64,000 nucleotides of DNA, taken from contig CANMOU010000001.1 of assembly GCA_947499555.1 (NCBI GenBank), forward strand, positions 1,178,001-1,242,000. Direction: 5' to 3'. This document shows, piece by piece, positions 27,347 to 36,153 of the stretch. Origin of the DNA: an uncultured Roseovarius sp. (GTDB lineage: Bacteria > Pseudomonadota > Alphaproteobacteria > Rhodobacterales > Rhodobacteraceae). Made by a program: the position numbers and the translations under genes. How positions within the stretch are numbered: position 1 is the first letter of the stretch; the number at the start of each line of letters is the position of its first letter. The notes beneath the pieces were generated by a model that made no database searches, was not told the origin of the DNA, and saw nothing but the letters and a program-made list of their open reading frames with translations.

Positions 27347-28216
27347 ATGCAGCACCGTGATCTGACCGCATTCCTGAAAGCAGCGCCCGAAACCCTGGCG
27401 AAAGGCCCGGTTGCGCTTGTCTTCATGGAAGACGAAATCGAGGTCGACAGCACGTTGCGCCATCACCTGGATTGCGGCTTTGGAAGCGTCGTGAGTTTCA
27501 TGCCAGAGACGTTTGCATTGGCCGCCGACGTGCAGCCGAAAGTGCATCGTGTCACGCATGATCTAACCCGCGATGCGTCCTATATCGACGTCGTCAACAA
27601 GGTGATCGAGGCGCTCCCGGGACCGTGGCTCTATTTCTGCTTTAATGCCGAATACCTCTTCTACCCGTTTTGCGAAACGCGGACGGTGGGTGAAATGCTG
27701 AGTTTTCATCACGAGGAACGGCGCGACGCGATGCTGTCCTACGTGATCGATGTCTACGCCGGAGACCTGCATGCGAACCCCCACGCCGTATCGCTAGAAG
27801 ACGCGCATCTGGACAAATCAGGCTACTATGCGCTGGCCCGCAATGATCCGGACAACCACAACCACCCCAAGGAGCGGCAACTGAACTTCTTTGGAGGTCT
27901 GCGCTGGCGCTATGAGGAACACATCCCCGAAGACCGTCGCAAGATCGACCGCATATCGATCTTTCGGGCAAAGCCGGGTCTGGTCATGCGCGATGACCAC
28001 ACGTTCAACGACGAGGAATACAACACCTATGCCTGCCCATGGCATCACAACATCACCGCTTCGGTGATTTCCTTCCGGGCGGCCAAGGCGCTGAAAAGAA
28101 ACCCGGGGTCAACTTTCGATATCGAAAGCTTCAAATGGCACAACTCCACACCGTTTGAATGGCATTCGCGGCAGCTTCTGGATTTGGGATTGATGGAACC
28201 CGGCCAGTGGTTCTAG
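27347..28216 (+). CDS. Unknown protein, weakly glycosyltransferase-like
   Basis: A 289-residue soluble protein. Its layout (alternating strands and helices; a central PWLYFCFNAEYLFYPFCETR followed by RRDAMLSYVIDVYAGDL) recalls glycosyltransferase family 2 proteins of the type found in capsule clusters, but the acidic DxD-type motif is replaced by FNAEY. It may be an inactive or diverged member. I start at ATG 27347; the frame extends upstream to 27290. The stop TAG is shared with the convergent gene through a CTAG palindrome. Confidence 0.6.
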   Translation: MQHRDLTAFLKAAPETLAKGPVALVFMEDEIEVDSTLRHHLDCGFGSVVSFMPETFALAADVQPKVHRVTHDLTRDASYIDVVNKVIEALPGPWLYFCFNAEYLFYPFCETRTVGEMLSFHHEERRDAMLSYVIDVYAGDLHANPHAVSLEDAHLDKSGYYALARNDPDNHNHPKERQLNFFGGLRWRYEEHIPEDRRKIDRISIFRAKPGLVMRDDHTFNDEEYNTYACPWHHNITASVISFRAAKALKRNPGSTFDIESFKWHNSTPFEWHSRQLLDLGLMEPGQWF

Positions 28217-28824
28217 CGCCGCCGCGCCCAGATGCGCAGGCCAACCACGGCTTTCACGAACGCCCCGACGACCAACACACAAAGCGCAGTTTTGCTGATG
28301 GTTTCCATGGCACCCTCGATGAGAAGCGCATGAACGACCGTGCCGATGATCATGATGGCGACAAGGGCGGTGTGCCCTCTGCGCCAGATCTTTGGGCCTA
28401 GGCGCAACCGTTTTCTGAAAAGGGCGATAAGAGCGGCGACAAAGGTCGCCCACATCGCCGCGACACCCCAGACCGCAAACGGCGTCGGGGACCGGAATAA
28501 AAGAACATCCACCACATCCGGCGGGCTGGTGATCCAGAGCCCACCGACATGAACTACGACGGCCAGAACAAGCCCTGCGCCGATCCAGCGATGTACGCGA
28601 CGCCCCACCATAGCAGGCAGGCCGGGCAAAGCGCCCAGGACCAACAGGGGCTGCACCAGCATGAGCGCAAGTCCGATGATCCCGGCAAACCCAGCAATAA
28701 TGTAGACCGGTTGCCGCCATCCCAGATAAGGGCTGAACGCCGCAGCGATAACCGGCAAACCCAGCGCCAGCGCCAAAGCCAACCAGATCAGAAAATCACG
28801 CCGAGTGATGGCTGACTGCAGCAA
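28213..28824 (-). CDS. Ferric-reductase-like transmembrane haem protein
   Basis: A 203-residue inner-membrane protein with six hydrophobic helices. Conserved histidines on helices (GRRVHRWIGAGL, VVVHVGGLW, RRGHTALVAI and GTVVHALLIEG) are placed as in ferric-reductase-like/MsrQ-type cytochrome b domains that bind two haems. No flavin domain is attached. The gene lies 9 bp after the Tat-exported dioxygenase-like gene on the same strand, so the two may form a membrane-plus-periplasm redox pair, which is inference. Confidence 0.72.
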   Translation of the reverse strand: MLQSAITRRDFLIWLALALALGLPVIAAAFSPYLGWRQPVYIIAGFAGIIGLALMLVQPLLVLGALPGLPAMVGRRVHRWIGAGLVLAVVVHVGGLWITSPPDVVDVLLFRSPTPFAVWGVAAMWATFVAALIALFRKRLRLGPKIWRRGHTALVAIMIIGTVVHALLIEGAMETISKTALCVLVVGAFVKAVVGLRIWARRR

Positions 28825-28833
28825 CTGTCGTTC

Positions 28834-29334
28834 TCAAACTGGCTTCAGGACAAACTCGACATGCAGTGTCTTGTCGCGCGCACTCGCCATGATCGGGCGC
28901 AGAAACACGCTTTCGAACTCCGCGCTGTCAAACTCGGCATCATAGGCAAGATGTCCGTGCGGTTGGCCAAATGCGGGAACGATCTGCGGCATGTCCATGC
29001 GAAACTCACCATTGGCATTGGTGAGCGTGGCACCATGGCTTTCAGGTTCACGCTCATGGCCCTCGGTGGTGTGCGCCCACATCTGGATACGCCGCCCCGG
29101 AAGGGGCGCGCCGTCACCGGCGCGGCGCACCGATCCGGTCATCAGAAACCCGCCTCCACCAATCCGCTCTACAATGGGTGCACCGGGATAATAGTTGTTG
29201 GCACCGCCCGGCATTGTCGGGGTCGGCGCAAGCCCCTGCGCCCGCGCAGGCGCGGTCAGCCCCGTGACACTGGTTGCCAATGCCGCACCACTTGTGGCGA
29301 GCAGACTACGACGTGTGAGAAGCGATTTGATCAT
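28834..29334 (-). CDS. Tat-exported intradiol-dioxygenase-like protein
   Basis: A 166-residue protein with a twin-arginine signal (LLTRRSLLATSGAALA) and predicted cleavage after ARA. The mature part resembles the compact beta-sandwich of intradiol ring-cleavage dioxygenases: GGGFLMTGSVRRAGDGAPLPGRRIQMWAHTTEG is cut into two conserved strands, and FGQPHGHLAY supplies two histidines. It is shorter than true catechol dioxygenases and the iron-binding tyrosines are uncertain. The start is ATG 29334; the upstream extension is not protein-like. Confidence 0.7.
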   Translation of the reverse strand: MIKSLLTRRSLLATSGAALATSVTGLTAPARAQGLAPTPTMPGGANNYYPGAPIVERIGGGGFLMTGSVRRAGDGAPLPGRRIQMWAHTTEGHEREPESHGATLTNANGEFRMDMPQIVPAFGQPHGHLAYDAEFDSAEFESVFLRPIMASARDKTLHVEFVLKPV

Positions 29335-29570
29335 TTGGCGTCTCCCAAGGCTAGAGCGAGGTGGCACCGGGTGATCTGCAGAGTCCGGCTTGCATCTGCA
29401 ACGTAGTGCCAAATCCATAACTGCCGACGTATGAGACCACGTCGCCGTGAACAGCAAAGATCACAGATTCGTGATTGAACCGGCAAGGATCAGCCAGGTC
29501 GAGGGATAGCTGCAACCTACAACTACCCGGTGCTCGGCTCAAAAAACAGTCGTGAGAAGGAAAGTTTGGC

Positions 29571-29903
29571 TTATTGCCGTAGCTTCAGCAGCGTATCGAC
29601 AACAGCCGTGTTTTCACCAGATCCTTGAGAATCGAACCCGGTCAGGGCTGCAATCTGGCCACGCGCTTCTGCAGAATTGTCATAGAGATTGATGCCAAAA
29701 TCATAGGCAATCTGCATCCGGTCATGCAGGAAAGGCCAGAACGCACGCTCCTGCCATGCCGCCGCCATGACCGCAATGATCAGGCCAGCGCGCACATAAC
29801 CTGCGGCGCGTTTGGCCCGTTTGGACCGTGCCCTGTTGGTCTCGGCACGTAGATCACTATGTCTTGCGGCAGCTTCCATGCGGCAACCGTGGCAATGTTT
29901 CAT
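29571..29903 (-). CDS. Small membrane-anchored unknown protein
   Basis: A 110-residue protein. It has a basic N-terminal third (MKHCHGCRMEAAARHSDLRA, then RARSKRAKRAAG), a single hydrophobic segment (about residues 36-51), and a C-terminal part with DRMQIAYDFGINLYDNSAEA. No family is recognised. Between it and the Tat protein gene lie about 236 bp in which I see no convincing gene. Confidence 0.5.
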   Translation of the reverse strand: MKHCHGCRMEAAARHSDLRAETNRARSKRAKRAAGYVRAGLIIAVMAAAWQERAFWPFLHDRMQIAYDFGINLYDNSAEARGQIAALTGFDSQGSGENTAVVDTLLKLRQ

Positions 29904-29984
29904 GGCAAGAATACGGCATCAGACAGGCCAATTCAGGACGCAACGCCACGAGCGCGGGGCCGGATGAGAGGCAATCGCTGCGGA

Positions 29985-30776
29985 TCAGAGGTTTTCCGGC
30001 TGCGGCATGCCCAGGACATGATACCCGCCATCGACACGAATAACCTCTCCTGTGGTGCAGACACCCGCCTCGGACGCCAGATAGACCGCTGTGCCGCCGA
30101 TTGCCTCCAGGGTGGCATTGGCCCGCATCGGTGCGTTCTCCTCGGTGTGACGGAAGGTCTTGCGCGCCCCGCCGATGGCCGCTCCTGCAAGGGTTTTCAT
30201 CGGACCCGGCGAAATGGCATTGACCCGGATTTTGTCTGGCCCGAGATCATTGGCAAGATACCGCGTCGTCGCCTCTAGCGCGGCTTTGGCCACACCCATC
30301 ACGTTGTAATTTGGCACGACCCGGTTTGATCCCTGATAGGTGAGCGTGAGCATTGTGCCCCCGTGCTCTTTCATCAACGGATAGGCCCGGCGCGCAACTT
30401 CGATGAAGGAATAAACCGAGATGTCCATCGAATGCTTGAAATTGGGGCGTGTCGTATTGAGAAACCGTCCTGAAAGCTCTGTCTTATCGGAAAAGGCAAT
30501 GGCGTGGACCACAAAATCAATCGTCGGCCAGCGCTTGCTCAGCCGATCAAAAGCCGCCTCGATCGAGGCGTCATCGGTCACATCCACATCCATCAGGATG
30601 TCTGATCCCAGCGAGGCGGCCAGTGGCTCGACCCGCTTGGCAAACGCATCACCCTGGTAGGAAAACGCCAGCTCCGCGCCGGCCTCATGCATGGCCTTGG
30701 CAATCCCCCAGGCAATAGAGCGGTCGTTGGCGACGCCCATGATCAGGCCGCGTTTGCCTTTCATTGAGTGCATCAT
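29985..30776 (-). CDS. fabI: Enoyl-ACP reductase (NADH)
   Basis: A 263-residue short-chain reductase that completes each elongation cycle in type II fatty acid synthesis. The N-terminus GKRGLIMGVANDRSIAWGIA is the FabI cofactor fingerprint. The catalytic region NRVVPNYNVMGVAKAALEA supplies the Tyr and Lys of the FabI (YxxxMxxxK) arrangement. The start is ATG 30776 with AGGA 7 nt before it; a second ATG follows immediately. It is the third gene of fabA-fabB-fabI, 7 bp after the fabB stop. Confidence 0.95.
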   Translation of the reverse strand: MMHSMKGKRGLIMGVANDRSIAWGIAKAMHEAGAELAFSYQGDAFAKRVEPLAASLGSDILMDVDVTDDASIEAAFDRLSKRWPTIDFVVHAIAFSDKTELSGRFLNTTRPNFKHSMDISVYSFIEVARRAYPLMKEHGGTMLTLTYQGSNRVVPNYNVMGVAKAALEATTRYLANDLGPDKIRVNAISPGPMKTLAGAAIGGARKTFRHTEENAPMRANATLEAIGGTAVYLASEAGVCTTGEVIRVDGGYHVLGMPQPENL

Positions 30777-30783
30777 GGGTGTC

Positions 30784-32013
30784 CTATCCGTCAAACTTGC
30801 TGAGCAGCATCGAGCCATTCGTGCCGCCAAAACCAAAAGAGTTGGTCATCACCGTATCAAGCCCCGCCGCATCCACGCGGGATGTGGCGATTTCCGCCGG
30901 GTTGATGCCGGGATCAAGGTTTTCCACGTTGATCGACGGGATGATGAAATCATTGTGCAGCGCCAGCAGGCAATAGATCGCCTCTTGCGCACCGGTGGCC
31001 CCCTGACTGTGACCGGTCATGGATTTGGTCGAGCTGATGGGCGGCACATGGCCTTCGCCAAAGATGCGGCGCACGGCCTCAACCTCACCCACATCGCCGA
31101 CGGGAGTGGAGGTACCGTGGGCGTTGATGTAACCCACCTTGCGTTCATTGCCGAGCTGTTCCAGTGCCAGCCGCATGGCGCGTTCGCCGCCTTCGCCCGA
31201 GGGCGCCACCATGTCATGCCCATCGGAAGTCGCCGCATATCCGGTGACCTCGGCATAAATCTTGGCCCCGCGTGCCTTGGCATGCTCCAGCTCTTCCAGA
31301 ACCACGATGCCGCCACCGCCCGAGATGACAAACCCGTCGCGGTCCACATCAAAGGCGCGGCTCGCGCGGTCGGGCGTGTCATTATACTTGGAACTCATCG
31401 CGCCCATGGCGTCAAAGAGGCATGAAAGCGTCCAGTCAAGTTCTTCGCCGCCGCCGGCAAACATCACATCCTGCTTGCCCATCATGATCTGCTCGGCCGC
31501 ATTGCCAATACAATGCAGCGATGTCGAACAGGCCGAGGTGATGGAATAGTTGATGCCCTTGATCTTGAACGCAGTGCTAAGGTTGGCCGACACTGTCGAG
31601 CACATGGTTTTCGGCACGGCAAAGGGGCCAACCCGCTTGGTTGCACCGGAACTCAAAACCGCCTGATGCGCCGCCAGCATGGCCGAGGTGGACGGCCCGC
31701 CAGAGCCCGCCACAAGCCCGGTTTTGGGATTGGAAATCTCGCTGTCTTCCAGACCGGCATCAGCAATCGCCTGGCTCATGGCAATGTAGGCATAGGCCGC
31801 CCCCGGCCCCATGAACCGCAGCGTCCGCTTGTCGATATGATCTGCGACGTCAAGATCGATCGCCCCCGCCACCTGACTGCGAAAGCCATGCTCGGCCATT
31901 TGTTCGTTGGCGGTGATGCCGGATTTGCCCTCTTTCAAAGAGGTCAGCACGTCCTGAGCGTTGTTGCCAATGCTGGAGACGATCCCCAAGCCTGTAACGA
32001 CGACACGGCGCAT
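30784..32013 (-). CDS. fabB: 3-oxoacyl-ACP synthase I
   Basis: A 409-residue condensing enzyme required for unsaturated fatty acid elongation. It starts with MRRVVVTGLGIVSSIG. The active-site Cys is in YSITSACSTSLHCIG, and the catalytic histidines are in NAHGTSTPVGD and KSMTGHSQGATG. The FabB rather than FabF assignment follows from its place with fabA and fabI. A 409-bp gap containing two repeat elements separates it from fabA. Confidence 0.95.
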   Translation of the reverse strand: MRRVVVTGLGIVSSIGNNAQDVLTSLKEGKSGITANEQMAEHGFRSQVAGAIDLDVADHIDKRTLRFMGPGAAYAYIAMSQAIADAGLEDSEISNPKTGLVAGSGGPSTSAMLAAHQAVLSSGATKRVGPFAVPKTMCSTVSANLSTAFKIKGINYSITSACSTSLHCIGNAAEQIMMGKQDVMFAGGGEELDWTLSCLFDAMGAMSSKYNDTPDRASRAFDVDRDGFVISGGGGIVVLEELEHAKARGAKIYAEVTGYAATSDGHDMVAPSGEGGERAMRLALEQLGNERKVGYINAHGTSTPVGDVGEVEAVRRIFGEGHVPPISSTKSMTGHSQGATGAQEAIYCLLALHNDFIIPSINVENLDPGINPAEIATSRVDAAGLDTVMTNSFGFGGTNGSMLLSKFDG

Positions 32014-32130
32014 TGCGCTCTCCCATTTGGTTGGTCACGCCATGTGTAGGACAGCCGGTCAGAGGGGGCAAGCCGTTAGGCGGGGATGGGTGCAACGTAC
32101 AGCGCCACGCGCGCGCTTTTCTTTTGCGCC

Positions 32131-32160
32131 TGTCATCCTCGGGCTTGACCTGAGGGCATC
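32131..32160. repeat. Short palindromic repeat, common alphaproteobacterial type
   Basis: TGTCATCCTCGGGCTTGACC followed by TGAGGGCATC forms a hairpin (CCTCGGG / CCTGAGG, read with the CTTGA loop region). Sequences of this form (GTCATCCTCGGGCTTGACCC plus GAGGATC) are scattered between genes in many alphaproteobacterial genomes, as I recall. It lies between fabA and fabB, upstream of the larger element. Confidence 0.6.
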
Positions 32161-32197
32161 CTTGCCAGAACTCGCCGATCAGGCCGGATAGATCTTT

Positions 32198-32365
32198 AGC
32201 CGCGCGATGGCCAGACCGCGGGATGACGACCTGTCGGAAGTTCAGAGCGCTTTATTTCAGCCAGGCCTGCAAGCGACCTGATCAATGCGCTCATGTCAAT
32301 AAAACGCCAGCCCGGGGGGCGGTCTGGCGATCGCGCGGCAGGCCTGCGGCCCTTGATTCCGCGCG
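32198..32365. repeat. Dispersed palindromic element, copy A (about 168 bp)
   Basis: Intergenic element with inverted arms CGCGATGGCCAGACCGC (32203-32219) and GCGGTCTGGCGATCGCG (32319-32335), a central region of about 100 bp and a shared 3' tail ending in ATTCCGCGCG. The same layout and length is found at 44624-44792. It interrupts the fabA-fabB spacing. There is no open reading frame or transposase. It could be a MITE-like or BIME-like element, or a transcribed hairpin. Confidence 0.75.
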
Positions 32366-32422
32366 AGGGGCGTTGCCCTCGGCTGGAAGCAGTGCTGACG
32401 CCCTGCCTAAAACCCCACCCAC

Positions 32423-32932
32423 TCAACTCTCGCTCAGCGCCACCTTCATATCCTTGACCTGATAGATCACTTCGCCATCGGCCTCGACCCGGCCATCGGC
32501 CACGCCCATGGTAAGCCGCCGCGTCTGCACCGCCTTGGTGAAATCCACGTAATAGGTCAGCATTTTCCGATCCGGCCGCACCATGCCGGTGAGCTTCACC
32601 TCGCCCACGCCCAGCGCATAGCCCCGCCCCTGCCAGCCGCGCCAGCCGAGGTTAAAGCCGGTGAGCTGCCACAGCCCATCAAGCCCCAGGCAGCCCGGCA
32701 TGATCGGATTGCCGGGGAAGTGGCAATCAAAAAACCAAAGATCGGGCTTGATATCGAACTCGGCCACAACGTGCCCCTTGCCATTGGCCCCGCCATCGCC
32801 GCTGATATCGGTGATCCTATCCATCATCAGCATCGGCGGCTCGGGCAATTGCGCATTGCCAGGGCCAAAAAGCTCGCCCCGCGCGCATTTCAGCAGGTCG
32901 TCTTTGTCGAAATGGCTTGGGTATTTGGCCAT
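32423..32932 (-). CDS. fabA: 3-hydroxydecanoyl-ACP dehydratase/isomerase
   Basis: A 169-residue hot-dog-fold enzyme that introduces the cis double bond in unsaturated fatty acids. The active-site His is in [20 protein letters not shown] together with the catalytic Asp of the neighbouring helix (LGLDGLWQ). The start is ATG 32932 ([14 protein letters not shown]); a longer frame begins 17 codons upstream. It heads the fabA-fabB-fabI set and is divergent from irr, the usual roseobacter arrangement. Confidence 0.96.
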   Translation of the reverse strand: MAKYPSHFDKDDLLKCARGELFGPGNAQLPEPPMLMMDRITDISGDGGANGKGHVVAEFDIKPDLWFFDCHFPGNPIMPGCLGLDGLWQLTGFNLGWRGWQGRGYALGVGEVKLTGMVRPDRKMLTYYVDFTKAVQTRRLTMGVADGRVEADGEVIYQVKDMKVALSES

Positions 32933-33090
32933 GGATAAGGCCCTTTCTGGGTCGTGGTCTGCACTTTGGTGTTCCTCTAGCATCGGGGAAAACCCTCACG
33001 CAAGCCCGACGACCGTACGTTGCACCGTTGAAAGTGTTTGAAATTGTACCGCCACAGACCCTATATTGTGCGGTGTAAAAGGAAAGTGAC

Positions 33091-33516
33091 ATGTCGATTA
33101 CAAAGGCAGAAGAACGCGGATCAGACTGGCTCTCGGGTGCCGGCTTGCGCCCGACGCGACAGCGTGTGGCTCTGGCGGCCTTGCTTGTGGGCGATGGTCA
33201 ACACCGTCATGTCACAGCCGAAAGCCTGTTTTCCGCCGTGCAGAATACCGGCGCGCGGGTATCGCTGGCCACAGTCTACAACACGCTGCGTGCCTTTTGC
33301 GACGTGGGCCTCTTGCAAGAGGTGATGGTCGACGGCTCCAAGAGCTATTTTGACACCAACACCCATGATCACCCGCATTTCTTCTGGGAAGGCGAAGAAC
33401 GCCTGACCGATGCGCCCGCCGACCAGTTGCAGATTTCCCGCCTGCCTGACGCACCGGATGGGGCCGAAATTGCCAGCGTTGACGTGGTGATCCGCCTGCG
33501 CCGCAAGCCCAGCTGA
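33091..33516 (+). CDS. irr: Iron response regulator Irr (Fur family)
   Basis: A 141-residue Fur-superfamily repressor that, in rhizobia and roseobacters, responds to haem status. The winged helix contains LRPTRQRVALAALL and VSLATVYNTLRAFCDVGLLQE (spread over residues 20-75). The metal/haem-binding HDHPHFFWEGEE segment follows, and the C-terminus lacks the CxxC motifs of classical Fur. It is divergent from fabA with a 158-bp spacer. I see no clear iron control element palindrome there. Confidence 0.9.
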   Translation: MSITKAEERGSDWLSGAGLRPTRQRVALAALLVGDGQHRHVTAESLFSAVQNTGARVSLATVYNTLRAFCDVGLLQEVMVDGSKSYFDTNTHDHPHFFWEGEERLTDAPADQLQISRLPDAPDGAEIASVDVVIRLRRKPS

Positions 33517-33528
33517 CCCAACCAAGCG

Positions 33529-34512
33529 ATGCGCGCCGCAAGCTACACCTCCTTCGGTGCATCCCATGATGTTCTGGAACTCTCCGATCAGCCCACACCC
33601 GCCCCCGGGGCCGGTGAGGTTGTCGTCAAGCTTTTGTGGTCCGGTGTAAACCCATCCGACGCCAAGGCGCGTGCAGGCGCGCGCCCCGGCGTGACCAAAC
33701 CCGCTTTTGACCGCATCATCCCGCATTCGGACGGATCGGGGTTGATTGCCGCAGTCGGGGACGGGGTGTCTGCAGGCCGTGTTGGACAGCGCGTGTGGGT
33801 GTTCAACGCACAATGGCAGCGCGCCTTTGGCACAGCAGCAGAGTTTGTGTCCTTGCCCGCCAGCCAGGCCATCCCCCTGCCCGATGATATTTCGTTTGAA
33901 ACAGCCGCTACCTTGGGCATTCCGGGCCTAACGGCCTGTCACACCGTGTTTGGCGGCGGCGATATTGCCGGTCAGGTGCTGCTCATCTCGGGCGGCGCGG
34001 GGGCTGTGGGCCACAACGCGGTGCAACTGGCCAAATGGAGCGGTGCAAAAGTGATCGCGACAGCCTCTGCCGGGGCCGAGGATTATGTGAGGGCCGCTGG
34101 GGCGGATCTGGTACTGGATTACAACGACCCGGATCTTGCGGCGAAGATTCTGGGGGCCTCTGGCGGCGGGATCGACCGCGCTGTCGAGGTGGAGTTTGGC
34201 CAAAACGCGCCTCTTCTGGCGGACGTCATGAAACCACTGGGCACGGTTGCCGCCTATGGCTCCGGCAAGGCGATGGCACCGGAACTGCCTTTTGGACCTT
34301 ACCTGTTCAAGGCGCTCAAGATTGACATCACGCTAATTTACATCCTGCCCGATGCTCAGCGCGCCAAAGCCATCACGCTTTTGCACAACGCCTTGCTGGA
34401 AGGGGCCCTGACGCCCGCCATAGCCCATCGACTGCCGTTAGAGGACTGCGCTCGCGCCCATGATCTGGTGATGCAGCCCGGACGGCGCGGTGCTGTTCTT
34501 TTGGATATCTGA
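33529..34512 (+). CDS. NADPH:quinone reductase-like MDR oxidoreductase
   Basis: A 327-residue medium-chain dehydrogenase/reductase of the zinc-free quinone oxidoreductase group. The N-terminal GroES-like fold contains LWSGVNPSDAKARAG. The Rossmann motif GGAGAVGHNAVQLAK is at about residue 151, and zinc-binding cysteines are missing. It probably reduces quinones or enones with NADPH. It begins 13 bp after irr and may share its transcript. A weak hairpin (CGGACA / TGTCCG) follows at 34515-34534. Confidence 0.85.
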   Translation: MRAASYTSFGASHDVLELSDQPTPAPGAGEVVVKLLWSGVNPSDAKARAGARPGVTKPAFDRIIPHSDGSGLIAAVGDGVSAGRVGQRVWVFNAQWQRAFGTAAEFVSLPASQAIPLPDDISFETAATLGIPGLTACHTVFGGGDIAGQVLLISGGAGAVGHNAVQLAKWSGAKVIATASAGAEDYVRAAGADLVLDYNDPDLAAKILGASGGGIDRAVEVEFGQNAPLLADVMKPLGTVAAYGSGKAMAPELPFGPYLFKALKIDITLIYILPDAQRAKAITLLHNALLEGALTPAIAHRLPLEDCARAHDLVMQPGRRGAVLLDI

Positions 34513-34636
34513 GCCGGACAACCAAAGCTGTCCGAACGAACGATCCTTTACATGCCGAACCCGCTTGCAAAACGGCCTTTCCCCTCTTTCCCAGACGTGC
34601 CACTCTGCGCCCAGCACACCGACCTGCGGAGGGCCC

Positions 34637-35320
34637 ATGCCGATCACCACCTGCATCTTCGATGCCTACGGCACGCTTTTTGATGTTGCCGCGGCTGCCC
34701 GTAATGTGGCGGCGGAACCCGGGCGGGAGAGCTTTGCCGAACATTGGCCGGCCATCGCCACGCATTGGCGCCTGAAGCAACTTCAATACACCTGGCTGCG
34801 CGCGGTGATCGGGGCGCACAAGGATTTCTGGGACGTGACGCAAGACGGGCTCGACTGGGCGCTGGAAGCCGAAGGACTGGAGGATGATCCAACGCTGCGC
34901 GAACGCCTTTTGCAGCTTTACTGGGAACTGGAAGCCTACCCGGAAGTGCCCGCCATGCTGCATGCGCTGAAGGCCAAGGGTATGAACACCGCGATCCTCT
35001 CCAACGGCTCGCCTGACATGCTGAATGGTGCCGTTCAATCGGCGGGCATCGGCGATGTGCTCGATGACGTCCTGTCTGTCGAAAGCGTGGGCATCTTCAA
35101 ACCCGCCGATGTGGTTTATGACCTCGTTGGGCAAAGATTTGGCTGCGCCAAGGAAGAGGTGCTTTTTGTGTCCTCCAACGGCTGGGATGCAGGCGCGGCA
35201 GCGGGGTATGGATTTACCACCGTCTGGGTCAACCGCGCGGGCGAACCGGTAGACCGGCTGCCAGCGACGCCAAACACCATCCTGTCTGACCTGACCACCA
35301 TCCCGGACCTGGCTGTCTGA
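34637..35320 (+). CDS. Haloacid dehalogenase, type II
   Basis: A 227-residue HAD enzyme of the L-2-haloacid dehalogenase group, which swaps halide for hydroxyl on 2-haloalkanoates. The nucleophile is in IFDAYGTLFDV (Asp 9), followed by LSNGSPDML, VGIFKPADVVYD (Lys) and VSSNGWDAGAAAGYGF, where the SSNGWDA sequence is typical of type II dehalogenases. The start is ATG 34637 with GGAGG just before it. Its stop overlaps the hydrolase start (TGATG). Its natural substrate here is not known. Confidence 0.85.
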   Translation: MPITTCIFDAYGTLFDVAAAARNVAAEPGRESFAEHWPAIATHWRLKQLQYTWLRAVIGAHKDFWDVTQDGLDWALEAEGLEDDPTLRERLLQLYWELEAYPEVPAMLHALKAKGMNTAILSNGSPDMLNGAVQSAGIGDVLDDVLSVESVGIFKPADVVYDLVGQRFGCAKEEVLFVSSNGWDAGAAAGYGFTTVWVNRAGEPVDRLPATPNTILSDLTTIPDLAV

Positions 35321-36153
35321 TGCCGCGTTTCATCACATCTGACGGGCTGTCGCTTTACTACGAGGACGAGGGCACGGGCGCGCCGATCCTGTGCCTTGCA
35401 GGGCTCACGCGCAACGTCACCGATTTCACCTATCTGATGCCGCATCTCGCGGAATACCGCGTCATCCGCATGGATTATCGCGGGCGTGGCAAATCGGATT
35501 ATGCAGAAGACTTCATGAGCTATTCCATCCTGCGAGAAGGTCAGGATGCGATTGAGCTTCTTGATCACCTTGGGCTGGATCAGGTCACGCTGATGGGCAC
35601 CTCGCGTGGCGGGCTGATTGCCATGGCGCTGTCTGTCACGCATCCGGGTCGCCTGAATGGCGCAATCCTCAACGATATCGGCCCCGAGGTGGCCGCCATC
35701 GGGATTGAGCGGATCATGGATTACGTGGGCAAAACGCCCCCTTTCGCCAATCTGGATGCCGCCGCCGAGGCACTGCATGCGGGCCATGCAGAAGGGTTTC
35801 CCGATGTGCCGTTGAGCCGCTGGCGTGAACAGGCGGAATACATGTGGGCGGATGCGCCGGGGGGCGGCGTGGCATTGCGCTATGATCCGAAACTGCGCGA
35901 TGCCATGATCGGTCAGGCCGGTGCCGGAGAGGCCCCCGACCTCTGGCTGCTCTTTGATGGGTTAAAAGACCTGCCCGTCGCGGCCATTCGCGGGGCAAAC
36001 TCCGATCTTCTCTCCGGGGAAACCTTCGAGAAAATGCAGGCGCGCCATCCCGGATTGATCGCCGTCACCGTGCCCAACCGGGGCCATGTGCCGTTTCTGG
36101 ACGAACCAGAGGCCGTGGCCGCCATTCACCGATTGCTGGAGCAGGTCACATGA
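35320..36153 (+). CDS. Alpha/beta hydrolase
   Basis: A 277-residue alpha/beta hydrolase. The nucleophile elbow is GTSRGGLIAMAL (Ser about residue 94), with the oxyanion GLTRN segment at the N-terminus, an acid in the RGANSDLLS region and the catalytic His in NRGHVPFLDEP. It is translationally coupled to the dehalogenase before it and to the dehydratase after it (4-bp ATGA overlap), so the three act in one operon. The substrate is unknown. Confidence 0.87.
   Translation: MPRFITSDGLSLYYEDEGTGAPILCLAGLTRNVTDFTYLMPHLAEYRVIRMDYRGRGKSDYAEDFMSYSILREGQDAIELLDHLGLDQVTLMGTSRGGLIAMALSVTHPGRLNGAILNDIGPEVAAIGIERIMDYVGKTPPFANLDAAAEALHAGHAEGFPDVPLSRWREQAEYMWADAPGGGVALRYDPKLRDAMIGQAGAGEAPDLWLLFDGLKDLPVAAIRGANSDLLSGETFEKMQARHPGLIAVTVPNRGHVPFLDEPEAVAAIHRLLEQVT

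Noticed and set aside
32223-32462. Small gene in the fabA-fabB gap
   Set aside because: The frame follows the palindromic element and has no ribosome site or protein-like composition.
32933-33090. Iron control element between irr and fabA
   Set aside because: No TTTAGAA-N-TTCTAAA-like palindrome could be found in the spacer.
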